From NCBI GenBank assembly GCA_002280515.1, contig NCEA01000031.1, positions 1-64,000 on the forward strand: 64,000 bases of DNA, written 5' to 3'. Below the pieces are notes generated by a model. That model searched no databases. It saw only the letters and a program-made list of their open reading frames with translations, and was not told the DNA's origin. Source of the stretch: Rhodobacterales bacterium 32-67-9. Lineage in GTDB: Bacteria > Pseudomonadota > Alphaproteobacteria > Rhodobacterales > Rhodobacteraceae. Positions 17,257-26,543 of this stretch are shown here, piece after piece (the first letter of the stretch is position 1; each line of letters starts with the position of its first letter). Position numbers and translations under genes: made by a program.

Positions 17257-18360
17257 TCACACCTGCTCCGTCACCCGATATTCCGACCGCGCGAGCCATT
17301 CGGGGTCCACCTCTATCCCCCAGCCCGGGGCGTCGGTCACCGTGGCCTGGCCGTCCTCGATCCGGTAGGGGTCGGAGGTGAAGAGGCCCTGCTGCCAAGG
17401 GTAATAGTCTGACCCCTCGATCGAGAACTCCAGATATTTCCCGGCATTCGGGATCGCGCGCAAGAGGTGCATGGTGAAGAGTGTCACCATCGACAGGTTG
17501 GCCGCGTGCGGCGTGATCGGCAACCCGGCGGCCTCGGCCATACGGGCCACGCGCAGGGTGCGCGACAGGCCGCCCAGGTAGCAAATGTCGGGCTGCAGCA
17601 CGTCGACGATCCGGTCGGCGATCATCGTCTGCCAGCGTTCCATCATGCAGTCCTGTTCGCCGCCCGTGATGTCGATATCCAGCGCGTCGGTGACCTCTTT
17701 CGTTTGAGAAAATTCCCAATACGGACAAGGCTCCTCATAGTGCGAGATGCCATTGTCCTGCAGCATACGACCGACTTCGATGGCGCGTGCGGGCGAGTAA
17801 CATGAGTTGGCATCGACCAAGAGCGCAACACTGCCGCCCAATGCGTGGCGCATGGTCGGTACGATTTCCTCGGTGCGGCCTGGCCATTCGTCCTTGTCGC
17901 GGCCGACCTCTGCGCCAATGCGAAACTTGAAGGCATCGAAGCCTTTCTCGTCGCGCAGCCGGGCGAACCGGGCGGCCTCGTCAGCCGGCGTAATGTCGCG
18001 CTTCATCGACGAGGCATAAGCTCGGATCTTGCCCGGTGTGCCGCCGATCAATTCGCAGACCGGCTTGCCCTCACGTCGACCGCGCATGTCCCACACAGCG
18101 GTGTCAACCCCGCCCATCGCCCGGCGCAGGTAGGAGCCTGGGAACTTGTGTTCGCGGTCCCGCACGATGTCGAGCATCGCGTCGATATCGCCGCAATCCA
18201 TTCCCAAGGCATAGGGAGCGACCTGCCGGTGCAGGACCTCGGCCGTGATGTCGGCGTAGTAGGGCGCGACCTGGCCCCAGCCTTGCGCGCCGTCTTCGGC
18301 GGTTGCCCGAACGAAACAGACGAATTCGTTGGAAAAGGTTTCAAGCTTGACGAGTTTCAT
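17257..18360 (-). CDS. Mandelate racemase/muconate lactonizing-type enzyme (enolase superfamily)
   Basis: This 367-aa protein has the enolase-superfamily capping domain and barrel. Visible active-site residues are K145-x-R147 in FKFRIG, metal ligands D183 (VDANS), E209 (EEP) and E235 (GGEQ), and the H285/D258 dyad in TPHAAN and QPDIC. A K-x-K/K-x-R strand with a His-Asp dyad is the mandelate racemase subgroup plan, giving a racemase, epimerase or dehydratase acting next to a carboxylate. It is divergent from the MocR gene. With an FAD amine-type oxidoreductase and a polyamine-type transporter nearby, an amino-acid-like or betaine substrate is plausible. Confidence 0.85.
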   Translation of the reverse strand: MKLVKLETFSNEFVCFVRATAEDGAQGWGQVAPYYADITAEVLHRQVAPYALGMDCGDIDAMLDIVRDREHKFPGSYLRRAMGGVDTAVWDMRGRREGKPVCELIGGTPGKIRAYASSMKRDITPADEAARFARLRDEKGFDAFKFRIGAEVGRDKDEWPGRTEEIVPTMRHALGGSVALLVDANSCYSPARAIEVGRMLQDNGISHYEEPCPYWEFSQTKEVTDALDIDITGGEQDCMMERWQTMIADRIVDVLQPDICYLGGLSRTLRVARMAEAAGLPITPHAANLSMVTLFTMHLLRAIPNAGKYLEFSIEGSDYYPWQQGLFTSDPYRIEDGQATVTDAPGWGIEVDPEWLARSEYRVTEQV

Positions 18361-18429
18361 GAGGCATCACCGGATTCGGCCGACCGGGAAGGACGGTTCC
18401 GCGAAAAAGCTGGCGAAAAATCGGGATGC

Positions 18430-18470
18430 CAGGTATATCCATTTCGACATTTTCTCCATACCAATTATCG
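18430..18470. promoter_or_regulatory. Candidate MocR operator region
   Basis: GGTAT (18432-18436) and ATACC (18458-18462) form an interrupted inverted repeat, with CCAATTAT following. A related CCAAT-containing palindrome lies upstream of the oxidoreductase at 20011-20022. MocR regulators usually bind repeated elements in their divergent intergenic region. The assignment is by pattern only. Confidence 0.3.
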
Positions 18471-18480
18471 GGAGGCGAGC

Positions 18481-19980
18481 TTGAAACATGCCGCCGGCGC
18501 GTTGTTGTCCTCGATTCAGCTCGATCGTTCGCTCAGCCGCGGTGTCAGCGTTCAGCTCTACATGGCACTGCGCGACAAGATCCTTTCGGGGGCGCTTGGC
18601 GCCGGTGAACGATTGCCGGCGACCCGCACGCTCGCCCGGGAGATAGGGGTGTCCCGCACCACGGTGATCGACGCTATCGACCGGCTGGTGGCCGAGGGTA
18701 TGTTGGTATCACGCATTGGTGCCGGGACATTTGTCAGCGAGACGCTCGAGAACCAGAACCTCGCCGCCACGGCCAGCCAGGGCGCAGGGTCCGAGGGCCG
18801 GCGGCCAAGGCTCTCCTACGTCATCAACCAGGCGCAGGGTGCTTTCGCCCAACGGTCATGGCTGCCGCACAAGCCGCGCGCTTTTATTACCGCGCTGCCC
18901 GCGCTTGACGCTTTTCCGATGGCCCATTGGTCGCGCCTGTCGGCCCGGCACCTTCGGGGCGGGCGCGGCGATGTCATGGGCTATGGCCAACCAAAGGGGC
19001 TGGCGGCGCTGCGGCGGGCGATCGCCACACACCTTGGCGCGCTGAAGGGAATCCGGTGTCATCCCGAACAGGTGTTCGTCACCTCGGGCGCACAGCATGC
19101 GTTTTCGCTGATCGGGCGGCTGTTGCTGAACCCCGGGGACCGGGTCTGGATGGAGAACCCCGGCGCCTCGGGCGCCCGCAACGCGCTTCTGTCGGAAGGC
19201 GCAGAGCTGATGCCGGTCGATGTCGACGACCAGGGCATAGTGGTGTCGGACGGTCTGGCCAAGGCACCGCATTTCCGGCTGGCATTTGTCACCCCGTCGC
19301 ATCAGCAGCCGCTGGGGCATGTAATGTCCTTGCCCCGGCGGCTGGAGCTGTTGCAGGCCGCCGACCAGGCGCAAGCACTGATAATCGAAGATGACTATGA
19401 CGGCGAATTCTATTTCGGAAATGCGCCGAGGCCGGCGCTCCACAGTATCGACGCCAATGGCCGCGTGCTTTATGTCGGCACGTTTTCGAAATCCCTTTTT
19501 CCGTCGCTGCGCCTAGGTTTTATCTTGGTTCCGGAGCGCATGGTCGAAGCCTTCGACCGGATGTTCGACACTTGGGCCAGTGGGCCGTCGACCGCAACGC
19601 AGGCGATTGTCGCCGAGTTCATGGACGAGGGGCATTTCGCAACGCATATCCGCCTGATGCGCCAGCTCTATAAGGCGCGCCACGAGGCCCTTCAGGAGGC
19701 CGCCCGAACCTTGCCCGAAACCATTTGCCTGCAAGAAACAACCAGTGGGTTCCATGCGCCGGCCTATCTCGGCCCCGGCGTCGATGAGGCGGAGGTTGTC
19801 GCTCAGGCCGCGCCGTTGGGCGTCACCCTTGCGCCGCTTCGGCGCTACTGCTTTTCGCCGATCCCGCAATCCGGGCTTGTCTTCGGTTTCGGCTGTGCCA
19901 CGCCCGAGGACATCGCGCGCGGCATCAGCATTCTGCGCGACCTGCCGGCGCTACATCCAAGGCGGGCGAAATTGGTCTGA
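18481..19980 (+). CDS. MocR/GntR-type regulator with aminotransferase domain
   Basis: This 499-aa fusion has a GntR winged helix (residues about 15-85, including GERLPATRTLAREIGVSRTT) and a fold-type I aminotransferase-like domain (about 115-490). The PLP lysine is in VGTFSKSLFPSLR, and IIEDDYDGEF supplies the pyridine-nitrogen Asp. These proteins sense PLP or an amino compound bound to it. The start is taken as TTG 18481 because GGGAGG lies 5 bp upstream and the longer frame to the left is antisense to the enolase-type gene. It is likely the local regulator of the island. Confidence 0.85.
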   Translation: MKHAAGALLSSIQLDRSLSRGVSVQLYMALRDKILSGALGAGERLPATRTLAREIGVSRTTVIDAIDRLVAEGMLVSRIGAGTFVSETLENQNLAATASQGAGSEGRRPRLSYVINQAQGAFAQRSWLPHKPRAFITALPALDAFPMAHWSRLSARHLRGGRGDVMGYGQPKGLAALRRAIATHLGALKGIRCHPEQVFVTSGAQHAFSLIGRLLLNPGDRVWMENPGASGARNALLSEGAELMPVDVDDQGIVVSDGLAKAPHFRLAFVTPSHQQPLGHVMSLPRRLELLQAADQAQALIIEDDYDGEFYFGNAPRPALHSIDANGRVLYVGTFSKSLFPSLRLGFILVPERMVEAFDRMFDTWASGPSTATQAIVAEFMDEGHFATHIRLMRQLYKARHEALQEAARTLPETICLQETTSGFHAPAYLGPGVDEAEVVAQAAPLGVTLAPLRRYCFSPIPQSGLVFGFGCATPEDIARGISILRDLPALHPRRAKLV

Positions 19981-20010
19981 AAGTTTTGTCATATTGGATA
20001 TGAATTGCGT

Positions 20011-20022
20011 GCCAATATTGGC
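20011..20022. promoter_or_regulatory. GCCAATATTGGC palindrome before the oxidoreductase
   Basis: A perfect 12-bp palindrome, preceded by the near-palindrome CATATTGGATATG at 19990-20002. Both share CCAAT/ATTGG with the MocR intergenic region. It is a candidate second regulator site controlling the oxidoreductase and transporter genes. Confidence 0.35.
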
Positions 20023-20092
20023 CTAGCGTTCCAACCGGAGCCAGTGGGCAGAGATGTCTTGCTTGGGCTGAGGGAACACTGGGTTCAATCCA

Positions 20093-21400
20093 ATGCGGCT
20101 ATCGGATATCAGGCAAAGCCCTTACTGGCACGATCACATCGGCACCCCGCCGGCGCTGGCGACAGATCTGGCGCGGAAGGTGGACGTCCTGATTGTTGGG
20201 GCGGGCTATACAGGGCTGAGCGCCGCTATCGTTACAGCGCGCGGCGGGCGCTCGACGCTCGTGCTGGATGCCGAGGATCCCGGCTATGGCTGCAGCAGCC
20301 GCAACGGCGGGCAGATCAGCACCAGCGTCAAGCCCTCGCTGGAGAAACTGACCGAAAAATTCGGTGCGGAGCGGGCGCGGGGGATCCGCGGGGAAGGGGC
20401 CAATGCGCTGAAGTGGATCGGTGAATTCGTTGCGTCCGAGGGGCTCGACTGCGATTTCCGCCGGGTCGGCCGCTTTCACGCGGCGCACACGCCGCAGCAC
20501 TACGAAACGCTGGTGCGCGATGCCGAAAAACTGCAGCGGCAGGAAGGCATCCCGAGCTTTGTGGTGCCGCGCAGCGAGCAGCGCAGCCAGCTTGGCACCG
20601 ATACCTATTTCGGCGGGGTCGTGTTCTCGGCGCATTGCTCGATTCATCCGGGCAAGTTTCACCGCGAGTTGCTGCGCCTTGCGCTTGGCGCGGGGGCGCA
20701 GGTGGTGGGCCGCTGCCGGGTTACCGGGATCGGCCGCGCCGGCGCGGGTTTTCGGGTCGAGACCGAAAAAGGCCCGGTAGAAGCCCGGAACGTGATCGTC
20801 GCCACCAACGGCTATACCACCGCGCTGACGCCATGGCTGCGCCGCCGGGTGATCCCTATCGGCAGCTACATCATCGCCACCGAAGAACTCCCCGAGGCGA
20901 CCATCGACGAATTGTTCCCCGGCGACCGGATCGCCAGCGACACCTGCAAGGTAGTCTATTACTACCGCGCCTCGCCGGATCGGAGGCGGGTGCTGTTCGG
21001 CGGGCGCGTGTCGGCGTCCGAGACCACGGCGCTTGCCGGCGCGGAGCGGCTCAGGCAGGACATGTGCCGGATCTTCCCCGAACTCGAGGGTGTCGGGCTC
21101 TCGCATGCCTGGAGCGGCACGGTCGCTTACAGTTTCGACGAGTTGGCCCATACCGGCGTGCATGACGGCATCCACTACGCGATGGGTTATTGTGGATCGG
21201 GCGTATCTATGGCGCCTTACCTTGGGATGCGGGCCGGCCAGAAGGTGCTGGGCCTCGCCGAGGGCATCACGGGATTTGACGGCCTGCCGTTTCCCACGCG
21301 CCCGCTTTACCGCGGCAAGCCGTGGTTCCTGCCCGCGGCGGTGGCCTGGTATCGCTGGAACGATCAACGACAGTTTCGAAAGGCATTGCGGATGGACTGA
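20093..21400 (+). CDS. FAD-dependent oxidoreductase, PuuB/DadA-like
   Basis: This 435-aa DAO-family flavoprotein has the Rossmann motif DVLIVGAGYTGLSAA (about 31-45) and the family hallmark CSSRNGGQIS, shared with gamma-glutamylputrescine oxidase PuuB and related amine oxidases. YCGSGVSMAPYLG near the C-terminus is the second FAD contact. It probably oxidises a secondary amine or N-substituted amino acid, with release of an aldehyde or keto acid. No Shine-Dalgarno is obvious at ATG 20093. It lies between the MocR regulator and the transporter genes. Confidence 0.82.
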   Translation: MRLSDIRQSPYWHDHIGTPPALATDLARKVDVLIVGAGYTGLSAAIVTARGGRSTLVLDAEDPGYGCSSRNGGQISTSVKPSLEKLTEKFGAERARGIRGEGANALKWIGEFVASEGLDCDFRRVGRFHAAHTPQHYETLVRDAEKLQRQEGIPSFVVPRSEQRSQLGTDTYFGGVVFSAHCSIHPGKFHRELLRLALGAGAQVVGRCRVTGIGRAGAGFRVETEKGPVEARNVIVATNGYTTALTPWLRRRVIPIGSYIIATEELPEATIDELFPGDRIASDTCKVVYYYRASPDRRRVLFGGRVSASETTALAGAERLRQDMCRIFPELEGVGLSHAWSGTVAYSFDELAHTGVHDGIHYAMGYCGSGVSMAPYLGMRAGQKVLGLAEGITGFDGLPFPTRPLYRGKPWFLPAAVAWYRWNDQRQFRKALRMD

Positions 21401-21599
21401 AGCGCCGGGCAAGTCGTGGGGAAATCCCGTTTTGCTTCGGTACTAACGGATCGAAACCAAGGTTTAGGATTCGAAATTTCATTTGTTGCGGGCGTGCCAG
21501 CACAATCGCGGCAGGTGGAAGATGACAAGGGACCATGCCCATCCGCAGCCTGGCACGTGGGTGGCATGGCCCGGAAAACAATCCGAAGGGAGGAAGCCA

Positions 21600-22640
21600 A
21601 TGAAAACGATAACAATTCTGACGATCTCGGCCGCTGCCATGGCGACAGGTGCCTTTGCGCAGGGCAAGAGCGTGACCATCGCATCCTGGGGCGGCTCCTA
21701 TCAGGAGGCGCAGAGCAAGGCCTTGTTCGAGCCCGCCGCCGTCAATACCGGCATCGAGGTCAAGCAGGAAACCTACGGGGGCATGTCCGACGTGCGGCTT
21801 CAGGTGTCCTCGGGGCAGGTCACGCTTGATATCGTCGCCAGCGGCTCGGGTTCGGCGGCGCGTGCGGCGGCCGAGGGGCTGCTGGAGAAGCTCGACTACG
21901 GGGTGATCGACGTATCGACCTTCTACCCGGGCCTTTACACCGACTATTGCATCGGCGGCGACGTGTTCTCGACAGTCTATGCCTGGAACACGAAGACTTT
22001 CGGCGAGAACGGTCCGCAAAGCTGGGCGGATTTCTGGGACGTGGAAAAGTTCCCTGGCAGCCGGTCCTATCGCGGCGGTGTGGCGGGTGCGTTGGAACCG
22101 GCCCTGATGGCCGACGGCGTGGCGCCTGCGGATGTTTACGCGGTGCTCGACAGTGAAGAAGGGATCGAGCGTGCCATCAACAAGATCCGCGAGTTGAAGC
22201 CGCATATCTCGGTCTTCTGGACCTCGGGCGCTCAACATGCGCAATTGATGAAGGATGGCGAGGTCGACATGACCACCGGCTGGAACGGCCGCTTCGACAA
22301 TGCTGCCAAAGATGGCGCGATGGTCGCGTACAGCTTCAATCAGGCGCTGCTGGATTACGATTGCTTCGCGGTACCGAAAGGCGCGCCGAACCGCGATACG
22401 GCTATGGAATTCCTCAACGAGATATCCAAGCCTGAGTATCAGGACGACTTGCCGAAATACATCACCTATGGGCCGACCAACAAGGCGGCCTATGCAACCG
22501 GTGAAATAACCGCGGATGTCGCGGCTGGCCTGCCTTCGTCGCCCGAAAACGCGGCGATGCAGCTGCCGATTTCGCTGGACTGGTATGCCAAGTGGGAAAC
22601 TACTGCGGCCGAGATGTATCAGGAAATGCTGACCGAGTGA
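21600..22640 (+). CDS. ABC transporter periplasmic binding protein, polyamine type
   Basis: This 346-aa protein starts MKTITILTISAAAMATGAFA, a clear Sec signal peptide cleaved before QGKS. The mature part begins VTIASWGGSYQEAQ, typical of the PotD/PotF-like family 1 solute-binding proteins that carry spermidine, putrescine or related cations. AAGGGAGG lies 8 bp before the ATG. The ATPase and two permeases follow in order. The ligand is not certain. The same family includes opine and choline-sulfate-like binders. Confidence 0.88.
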   Translation: MKTITILTISAAAMATGAFAQGKSVTIASWGGSYQEAQSKALFEPAAVNTGIEVKQETYGGMSDVRLQVSSGQVTLDIVASGSGSAARAAAEGLLEKLDYGVIDVSTFYPGLYTDYCIGGDVFSTVYAWNTKTFGENGPQSWADFWDVEKFPGSRSYRGGVAGALEPALMADGVAPADVYAVLDSEEGIERAINKIRELKPHISVFWTSGAQHAQLMKDGEVDMTTGWNGRFDNAAKDGAMVAYSFNQALLDYDCFAVPKGAPNRDTAMEFLNEISKPEYQDDLPKYITYGPTNKAAYATGEITADVAAGLPSSPENAAMQLPISLDWYAKWETTAAEMYQEMLTE

Positions 22641-22719
22641 TCCTTTTGCTCCGGCATATTGCGACGGCGGGCGCTCCGGCGCCCGCTTGTTTCTCGAAGG
22701 AAGATTGCGAGGGTTCGAC

Positions 22720-23808
22720 TTGACCGCCAGGACCACCGAAGCGCTGCCGATCTCGGTCAGGAACGTCACCAAGACCTACGGGTCGGTGTACGCGCTCAAC
22801 GACGTGTCGCTCGAGGTGCGCAGCGGCGAGTTTCTGACGCTGCTCGGCCCGTCGGGGTCGGGCAAGACCACGCTTCTGATGGTACTGGCGGGCTTCACGC
22901 GTCCCGATTGCGGCAGCCTGAAATTCGGCGATCGCGAGGTGATCCGCACCGCGCCGCATCTGCGCGATGTCGGCATGACCTTCCAGAGCTATGCGCTGTT
23001 CCCGCACATGACGGTGGCTGGCAACGTGGGTTATCCCCTGAAACTGCGAAAGGTGCCGAAGCCCGAGATCGCCATGCGGGTCGAAGCGGCGCTGGAAACG
23101 GTGCAGCTTGGCGGGTTCGGCGGTCGGCGCATCGACCAGCTTTCGGGTGGCCAGCGCCAGCGCGTCGCCGTGGCACGCGCCATCGTGTTCGAACCTCGCA
23201 TCCTGCTGATGGACGAGCCGCTTTCGGCCTTGGACAAGAAGTTGCGCGACCAGATGCAGATCGAATTGCGCCACCTGCATGAGAAATTGGGGATGACCAC
23301 GGTTTACGTCACCCACGACCAGCGCGAAGCGTTGACCATGTCGGATCGGATCGCCGTGGTGAACCATGGCCGGATCATGCAACTGGCTACCCCTCGCGAC
23401 CTGTATGAACGCCCAGCCAACCGTTTCGTGGCGGATTTCATCGGCGAGTCGACGTTCCTGCCCGTATCCCGCAAGGGCGAGGCCGTCCTGTTAGACGGCA
23501 AACCCCTGCTGCACGATCTGCCGCTACCCGAGGCCGAGAGCCTGTTGCTGATGGTCCGGCCAGAACGAGCTGTCTTGTCGCGCGAGGGGCCACGCGAAGG
23601 GGTTAATAATTTCGACGCCACAGCAACGGAAGTTGTCTATCAGGGAGACAGTTTCCTGCTGCATGCCGCACTGGCAGGCGGCGAGCAGATCGTACTACGT
23701 GGCGCGATGCGTGGCGCCAACGTCACCGCCCTGCCCGCGGTGGGCGAGGCGCTGACACTGTGCTTGGCGCCCGAGGACACCGTTCTGATCGACGGAAGCG
23801 AACAGTAA
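22720..23808 (+). CDS. ABC transporter ATPase, PotA-like
   Basis: An importer ATPase of 362 aa from TTG 22720, which has GCGAGGG upstream; an in-frame TTG at 22687 would add 11 residues. It has Walker A GPSGSGKTT, signature LSGGQRQR, Walker B ILLMDEPLSALD and the switch His in VYVTHDQREA. A C-terminal TOBE-type regulatory domain covers about 240-360. Such ATPases pair with PotB/PotC-type permeases, which are directly downstream. Confidence 0.88.
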   Translation: MTARTTEALPISVRNVTKTYGSVYALNDVSLEVRSGEFLTLLGPSGSGKTTLLMVLAGFTRPDCGSLKFGDREVIRTAPHLRDVGMTFQSYALFPHMTVAGNVGYPLKLRKVPKPEIAMRVEAALETVQLGGFGGRRIDQLSGGQRQRVAVARAIVFEPRILLMDEPLSALDKKLRDQMQIELRHLHEKLGMTTVYVTHDQREALTMSDRIAVVNHGRIMQLATPRDLYERPANRFVADFIGESTFLPVSRKGEAVLLDGKPLLHDLPLPEAESLLLMVRPERAVLSREGPREGVNNFDATATEVVYQGDSFLLHAALAGGEQIVLRGAMRGANVTALPAVGEALTLCLAPEDTVLIDGSEQ

Positions 23809-24693
23809 ATGGAAGCCGCGCAGACAAACGAAGCTGGGCTGAGGCGGGACGAATGGATTGAGCGGCTCAAGCTCTTCGGTCTCGGCTCGCCGGCGATCCT
23901 GTTGATCCTGGTCATTCTCGTGATCCCGGTGGGCTGGCTGTTCTATGTGTCGTTTATCGGAGCGGATGGCAATTTCTCGCTGGAAAACTACGAAAGGATG
24001 CTGAAGCAAAAATCCTATCTGCGGATCTTCCGGACCACATTCGAGGTCAGCTTCCTGACCACGGGCCTGTGCATCCTGATTGGATATCCGTTGGCCTATT
24101 TCATAGCTGGCCTACCCAACCGGATCGCCAACCTCTGTCTGATCACCGTGCTGTTGCCGTTCTGGACCTCGCTGCTGGTGCGGACCTATGCCTGGCTCGT
24201 GCTGTTGCAGAAGCGTGGGCTGGTCAATGAATGGGCTATCTCGCTCGGGCTGTGGGAGGAGCCGATCAAGATCGTGCACAACATGACCGGCACGTTGATC
24301 GGCATGGTGCATATCATGCTGCCCTTCCTGATCTTGCCGGTCTATGGCGCGATGCGGGCCATCGACCGCGACCTGATGAAGGCCGCCGCCAACCTCGGCG
24401 CCAGCCCGAGGCGTGCCTTCTGGACGGTGTTCTTTCCGCTGACGCTGCCGGGTCTCTTTGCCGGATCGCTGATGGTATTCATCCTGAGCCTCGGGTTCTT
24501 TGTTACCCCGGCGGTGCTCGGCGGAGGCAAGGTGATCATGGTCTCGATGCAGATCGTCAGGAACATCGAGTTGTTCGTGAACTGGGGCGCGGCCAGCGCG
24601 CTCGGCGTGGTACTCCTTGTATCGACCATAGTGATCCTGTGGATCGCCTCACGGTTCCTGAACCTCGAAAAGCTGACCGGGGGAGGGCACTGA
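23809..24693 (+). CDS. ABC transporter permease, PotB-like
   Basis: This 294-aa inner-membrane protein has about six helices, the first at IPVGWLFYVSFI. The cytoplasmic EAA loop that contacts the ATPase appears as KAAANLGASPRRAF followed by VFFPLTLPG. The ATG is adjacent to the ATPase stop. The gene ends in TGATG, overlapping the next permease, so translation is probably coupled. Confidence 0.88.
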   Translation: MEAAQTNEAGLRRDEWIERLKLFGLGSPAILLILVILVIPVGWLFYVSFIGADGNFSLENYERMLKQKSYLRIFRTTFEVSFLTTGLCILIGYPLAYFIAGLPNRIANLCLITVLLPFWTSLLVRTYAWLVLLQKRGLVNEWAISLGLWEEPIKIVHNMTGTLIGMVHIMLPFLILPVYGAMRAIDRDLMKAAANLGASPRRAFWTVFFPLTLPGLFAGSLMVFILSLGFFVTPAVLGGGKVIMVSMQIVRNIELFVNWGAASALGVVLLVSTIVILWIASRFLNLEKLTGGGH

Positions 24694-25529
24694 TGTTACG
24701 CTGGCTCCGGAGCCCCGCGACTGAGACCCAGGTGACACATGGCCAACGCCTTTGGCTCTACGTGATCGCGGTTATCACCATGGTTCTTCTGGTTACACCC
24801 ACCCTGATCGTCGTGCCGATGTCGTTCTCCGACAGTCAGTATCTGGAGTTTCCGCCGCAAACATGGTCGACCCGCTGGTACGATAACTATTTCGGTTCAC
24901 CGGAATGGATGCTGGCGACGCGGACCTCGTTCATGGCGGCGTTCCTGACGATGCTGGTGGCGACGCCGATCGGCGTGCTGGCGGCCTATGGCCTGCATTG
25001 CTCGCGCATCAGCTTCGTGCGCGCGGCTTTCGTGCTGATGATCACGCCGATGATGGTGCCTGTCGTTCTGGTCGCGATCGGCGCGTTCTACGCTTATGTA
25101 CAGCTCAAGATCCTCTACACCATCACCGGGCTGGTGCTGGCGCATACCGTGCTGGCTCTGCCTCTGGTGGTGATCGTGACCGGATCGGCACTAAAAAGCT
25201 TCGACATGCGTCAGGAAGAAGCCGCCCGCAGCCTTGGCGCGCCACGCTGGAAGGCGTTCCTGACGGTGACTCTGCCGCAGATCCGTTTTGCCGTGGTCAC
25301 CAGTGCGCTGTTGTCTTTCCTGACTTCGTTTGACGAGGTCGTGGTGGCAATGTTCGTCTCGGGTGGCGACAACCCGACCCTGACACGCAACATGTTCAAC
25401 TCGCTGCGCGATCAGATCGACCCGACCATCGCCTCGATCTCGACCATCATGGTTCTGGTGACCACGGGCATGATGGTGCTTGCGCAACTATTCGGGCAAC
25501 GGAAGAACCCATCGGGGCGGAAAGAATGA
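24693..25529 (+). CDS. ABC transporter permease, PotC-like
   Basis: This 278-aa inner-membrane protein has about six helices. The EAA loop is EEAARSLGAPRWKAFLTVTLPQ. The ATG at 24693 overlaps the upstream stop by one base, with GGGAGGG just before it. Together with the binding protein, ATPase and first permease it completes a polyamine-type importer. The long open frame extending left of the start is only a shadow of the upstream permease. Confidence 0.88.
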   Translation: MLRWLRSPATETQVTHGQRLWLYVIAVITMVLLVTPTLIVVPMSFSDSQYLEFPPQTWSTRWYDNYFGSPEWMLATRTSFMAAFLTMLVATPIGVLAAYGLHCSRISFVRAAFVLMITPMMVPVVLVAIGAFYAYVQLKILYTITGLVLAHTVLALPLVVIVTGSALKSFDMRQEEAARSLGAPRWKAFLTVTLPQIRFAVVTSALLSFLTSFDEVVVAMFVSGGDNPTLTRNMFNSLRDQIDPTIASISTIMVLVTTGMMVLAQLFGQRKNPSGRKE

Positions 25530-25571
25530 CACACGGACCATTGTGAAACCCAACGGATTGAAAGCCCTGCC

Positions 25572-25937
25572 ATGATCGACCCGAAAGCCTTTGCCGGCCT
25601 TGCAAACATCCCTCTGTGCGACTTCGTCGACAAGCCCACGACGCTGACCGAAGGTCAGACCGAAGCCTCGACCGTTCTGTGGTCTTCGGACGATGGCCGA
25701 ATCAAGATCGGGGTCTGGGAATGCACGCCGGGCCGTTTTACCGCCGACCGGACTGCGGCGGGAGAATACTGCCACATCCTTTCCGGGCGGGCGACGGTTT
25801 CGAACACGGATGGCAGCGGGAGTCGTGACATCGGGCCGGGCGACCTGTTGGTGTTGCCCCAGGGATGGACTGGCGAATGGGTCATTCATGAATACATGCG
25901 CAAACTCTTCGTGATCGATGCCGCGCGAGTGGGCTGA
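25572..25937 (+). CDS. Cupin-domain protein (DUF861 type)
   Basis: This 121-aa single-domain cupin has the core strands CTPGRFTADRTAAGEYCHIL and IGPGDLLVLPQGWTGEW. It belongs to the small DUF861 cupins often found beside amine and amino-acid oxidation genes, including PuuB-like flavoproteins. The exact reaction is unknown. It follows the permease by 42 bp and is probably the last intact gene of the transporter operon. A LysR fragment begins directly after its stop. Confidence 0.8.
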   Translation: MIDPKAFAGLANIPLCDFVDKPTTLTEGQTEASTVLWSSDDGRIKIGVWECTPGRFTADRTAAGEYCHILSGRATVSNTDGSGSRDIGPGDLLVLPQGWTGEWVIHEYMRKLFVIDAARVG

Positions 25938-26435
25938 AACGGGCAATGCGAAATCAACCTTGTCGAGGCGCTGATCGCCGCACAGCCGCTACAACCCGAA
26001 ACCCTTTCCCTGCCATGCGTCTGCATCTTTCCGTCCGACTCGCCGCTTGCCCCGAAAGACTGCATCGCGCCGGACGATCTGGCCGAACAACGGGTGATCG
26101 GTATCCACGACAGCAACAAGGTGGACCGACAGGTCCGCGAAGTCTGCGCCGCAGCAGGTATCAAGATACGCCCCTCGATACATGGGTTCTTTTTCGCTGT
26201 GGTGCGCCGGATGGTGGCCGAGGGCGCGGGGGGTGCGATCGTGGATGCGCTGAACGGCTGCTTGCTGTTGAATGACGGGGTGAACTGGCGGCCCTTCGCA
26301 CCCGAAATCCGGTATGAAACCGCACTGATCGTCAAGGCCACCATCGAGCCGTCGCTTCCGGCACGGTCCTTCATCCGTATGATCCGCGACGAGATGCGGA
26401 TACGTTTGGCGCTGCCCGATATCGCCCCTCTATAA
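25938..26435 (+). pseudogene. LysR regulator fragment (C-terminal domain only)
   Basis: The frame is open directly after the cupin stop and in the same register. It reads as the C-terminal half of a LysR substrate-binding domain: NLVEALIAAQ, then LPCVCIFPSDSPLAPKD, and further on ADDLAEQ-like and VRRMVAEGAGGAIVDAL blocks. It ends at 26435. The winged helix and first part of the effector domain are missing. No start or ribosome site is evident, so this is a truncated pseudogene created at the island edge. Confidence 0.7.
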
Positions 26436-26464
26436 GCATCGTAAATCTATAAGCATCGTAAATC
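26431..26464. repeat. 17-bp tandem duplication
   Basis: TATAAGCATCGTAAATC occurs twice with no spacer (26431-26447 and 26448-26464). The first copy contains the stop of the LysR fragment. Perfect short duplications of this kind can mark a target-site or strand-slippage event. Confidence 0.9.
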
Positions 26465-26543
26465 ACTCGTTTCCAAATCGGAATTTCAACTGGTGGCCCG
26501 TTGCCGCCACTATCCGGCGTGATCCAGCCGGACAGGCCGCAGC

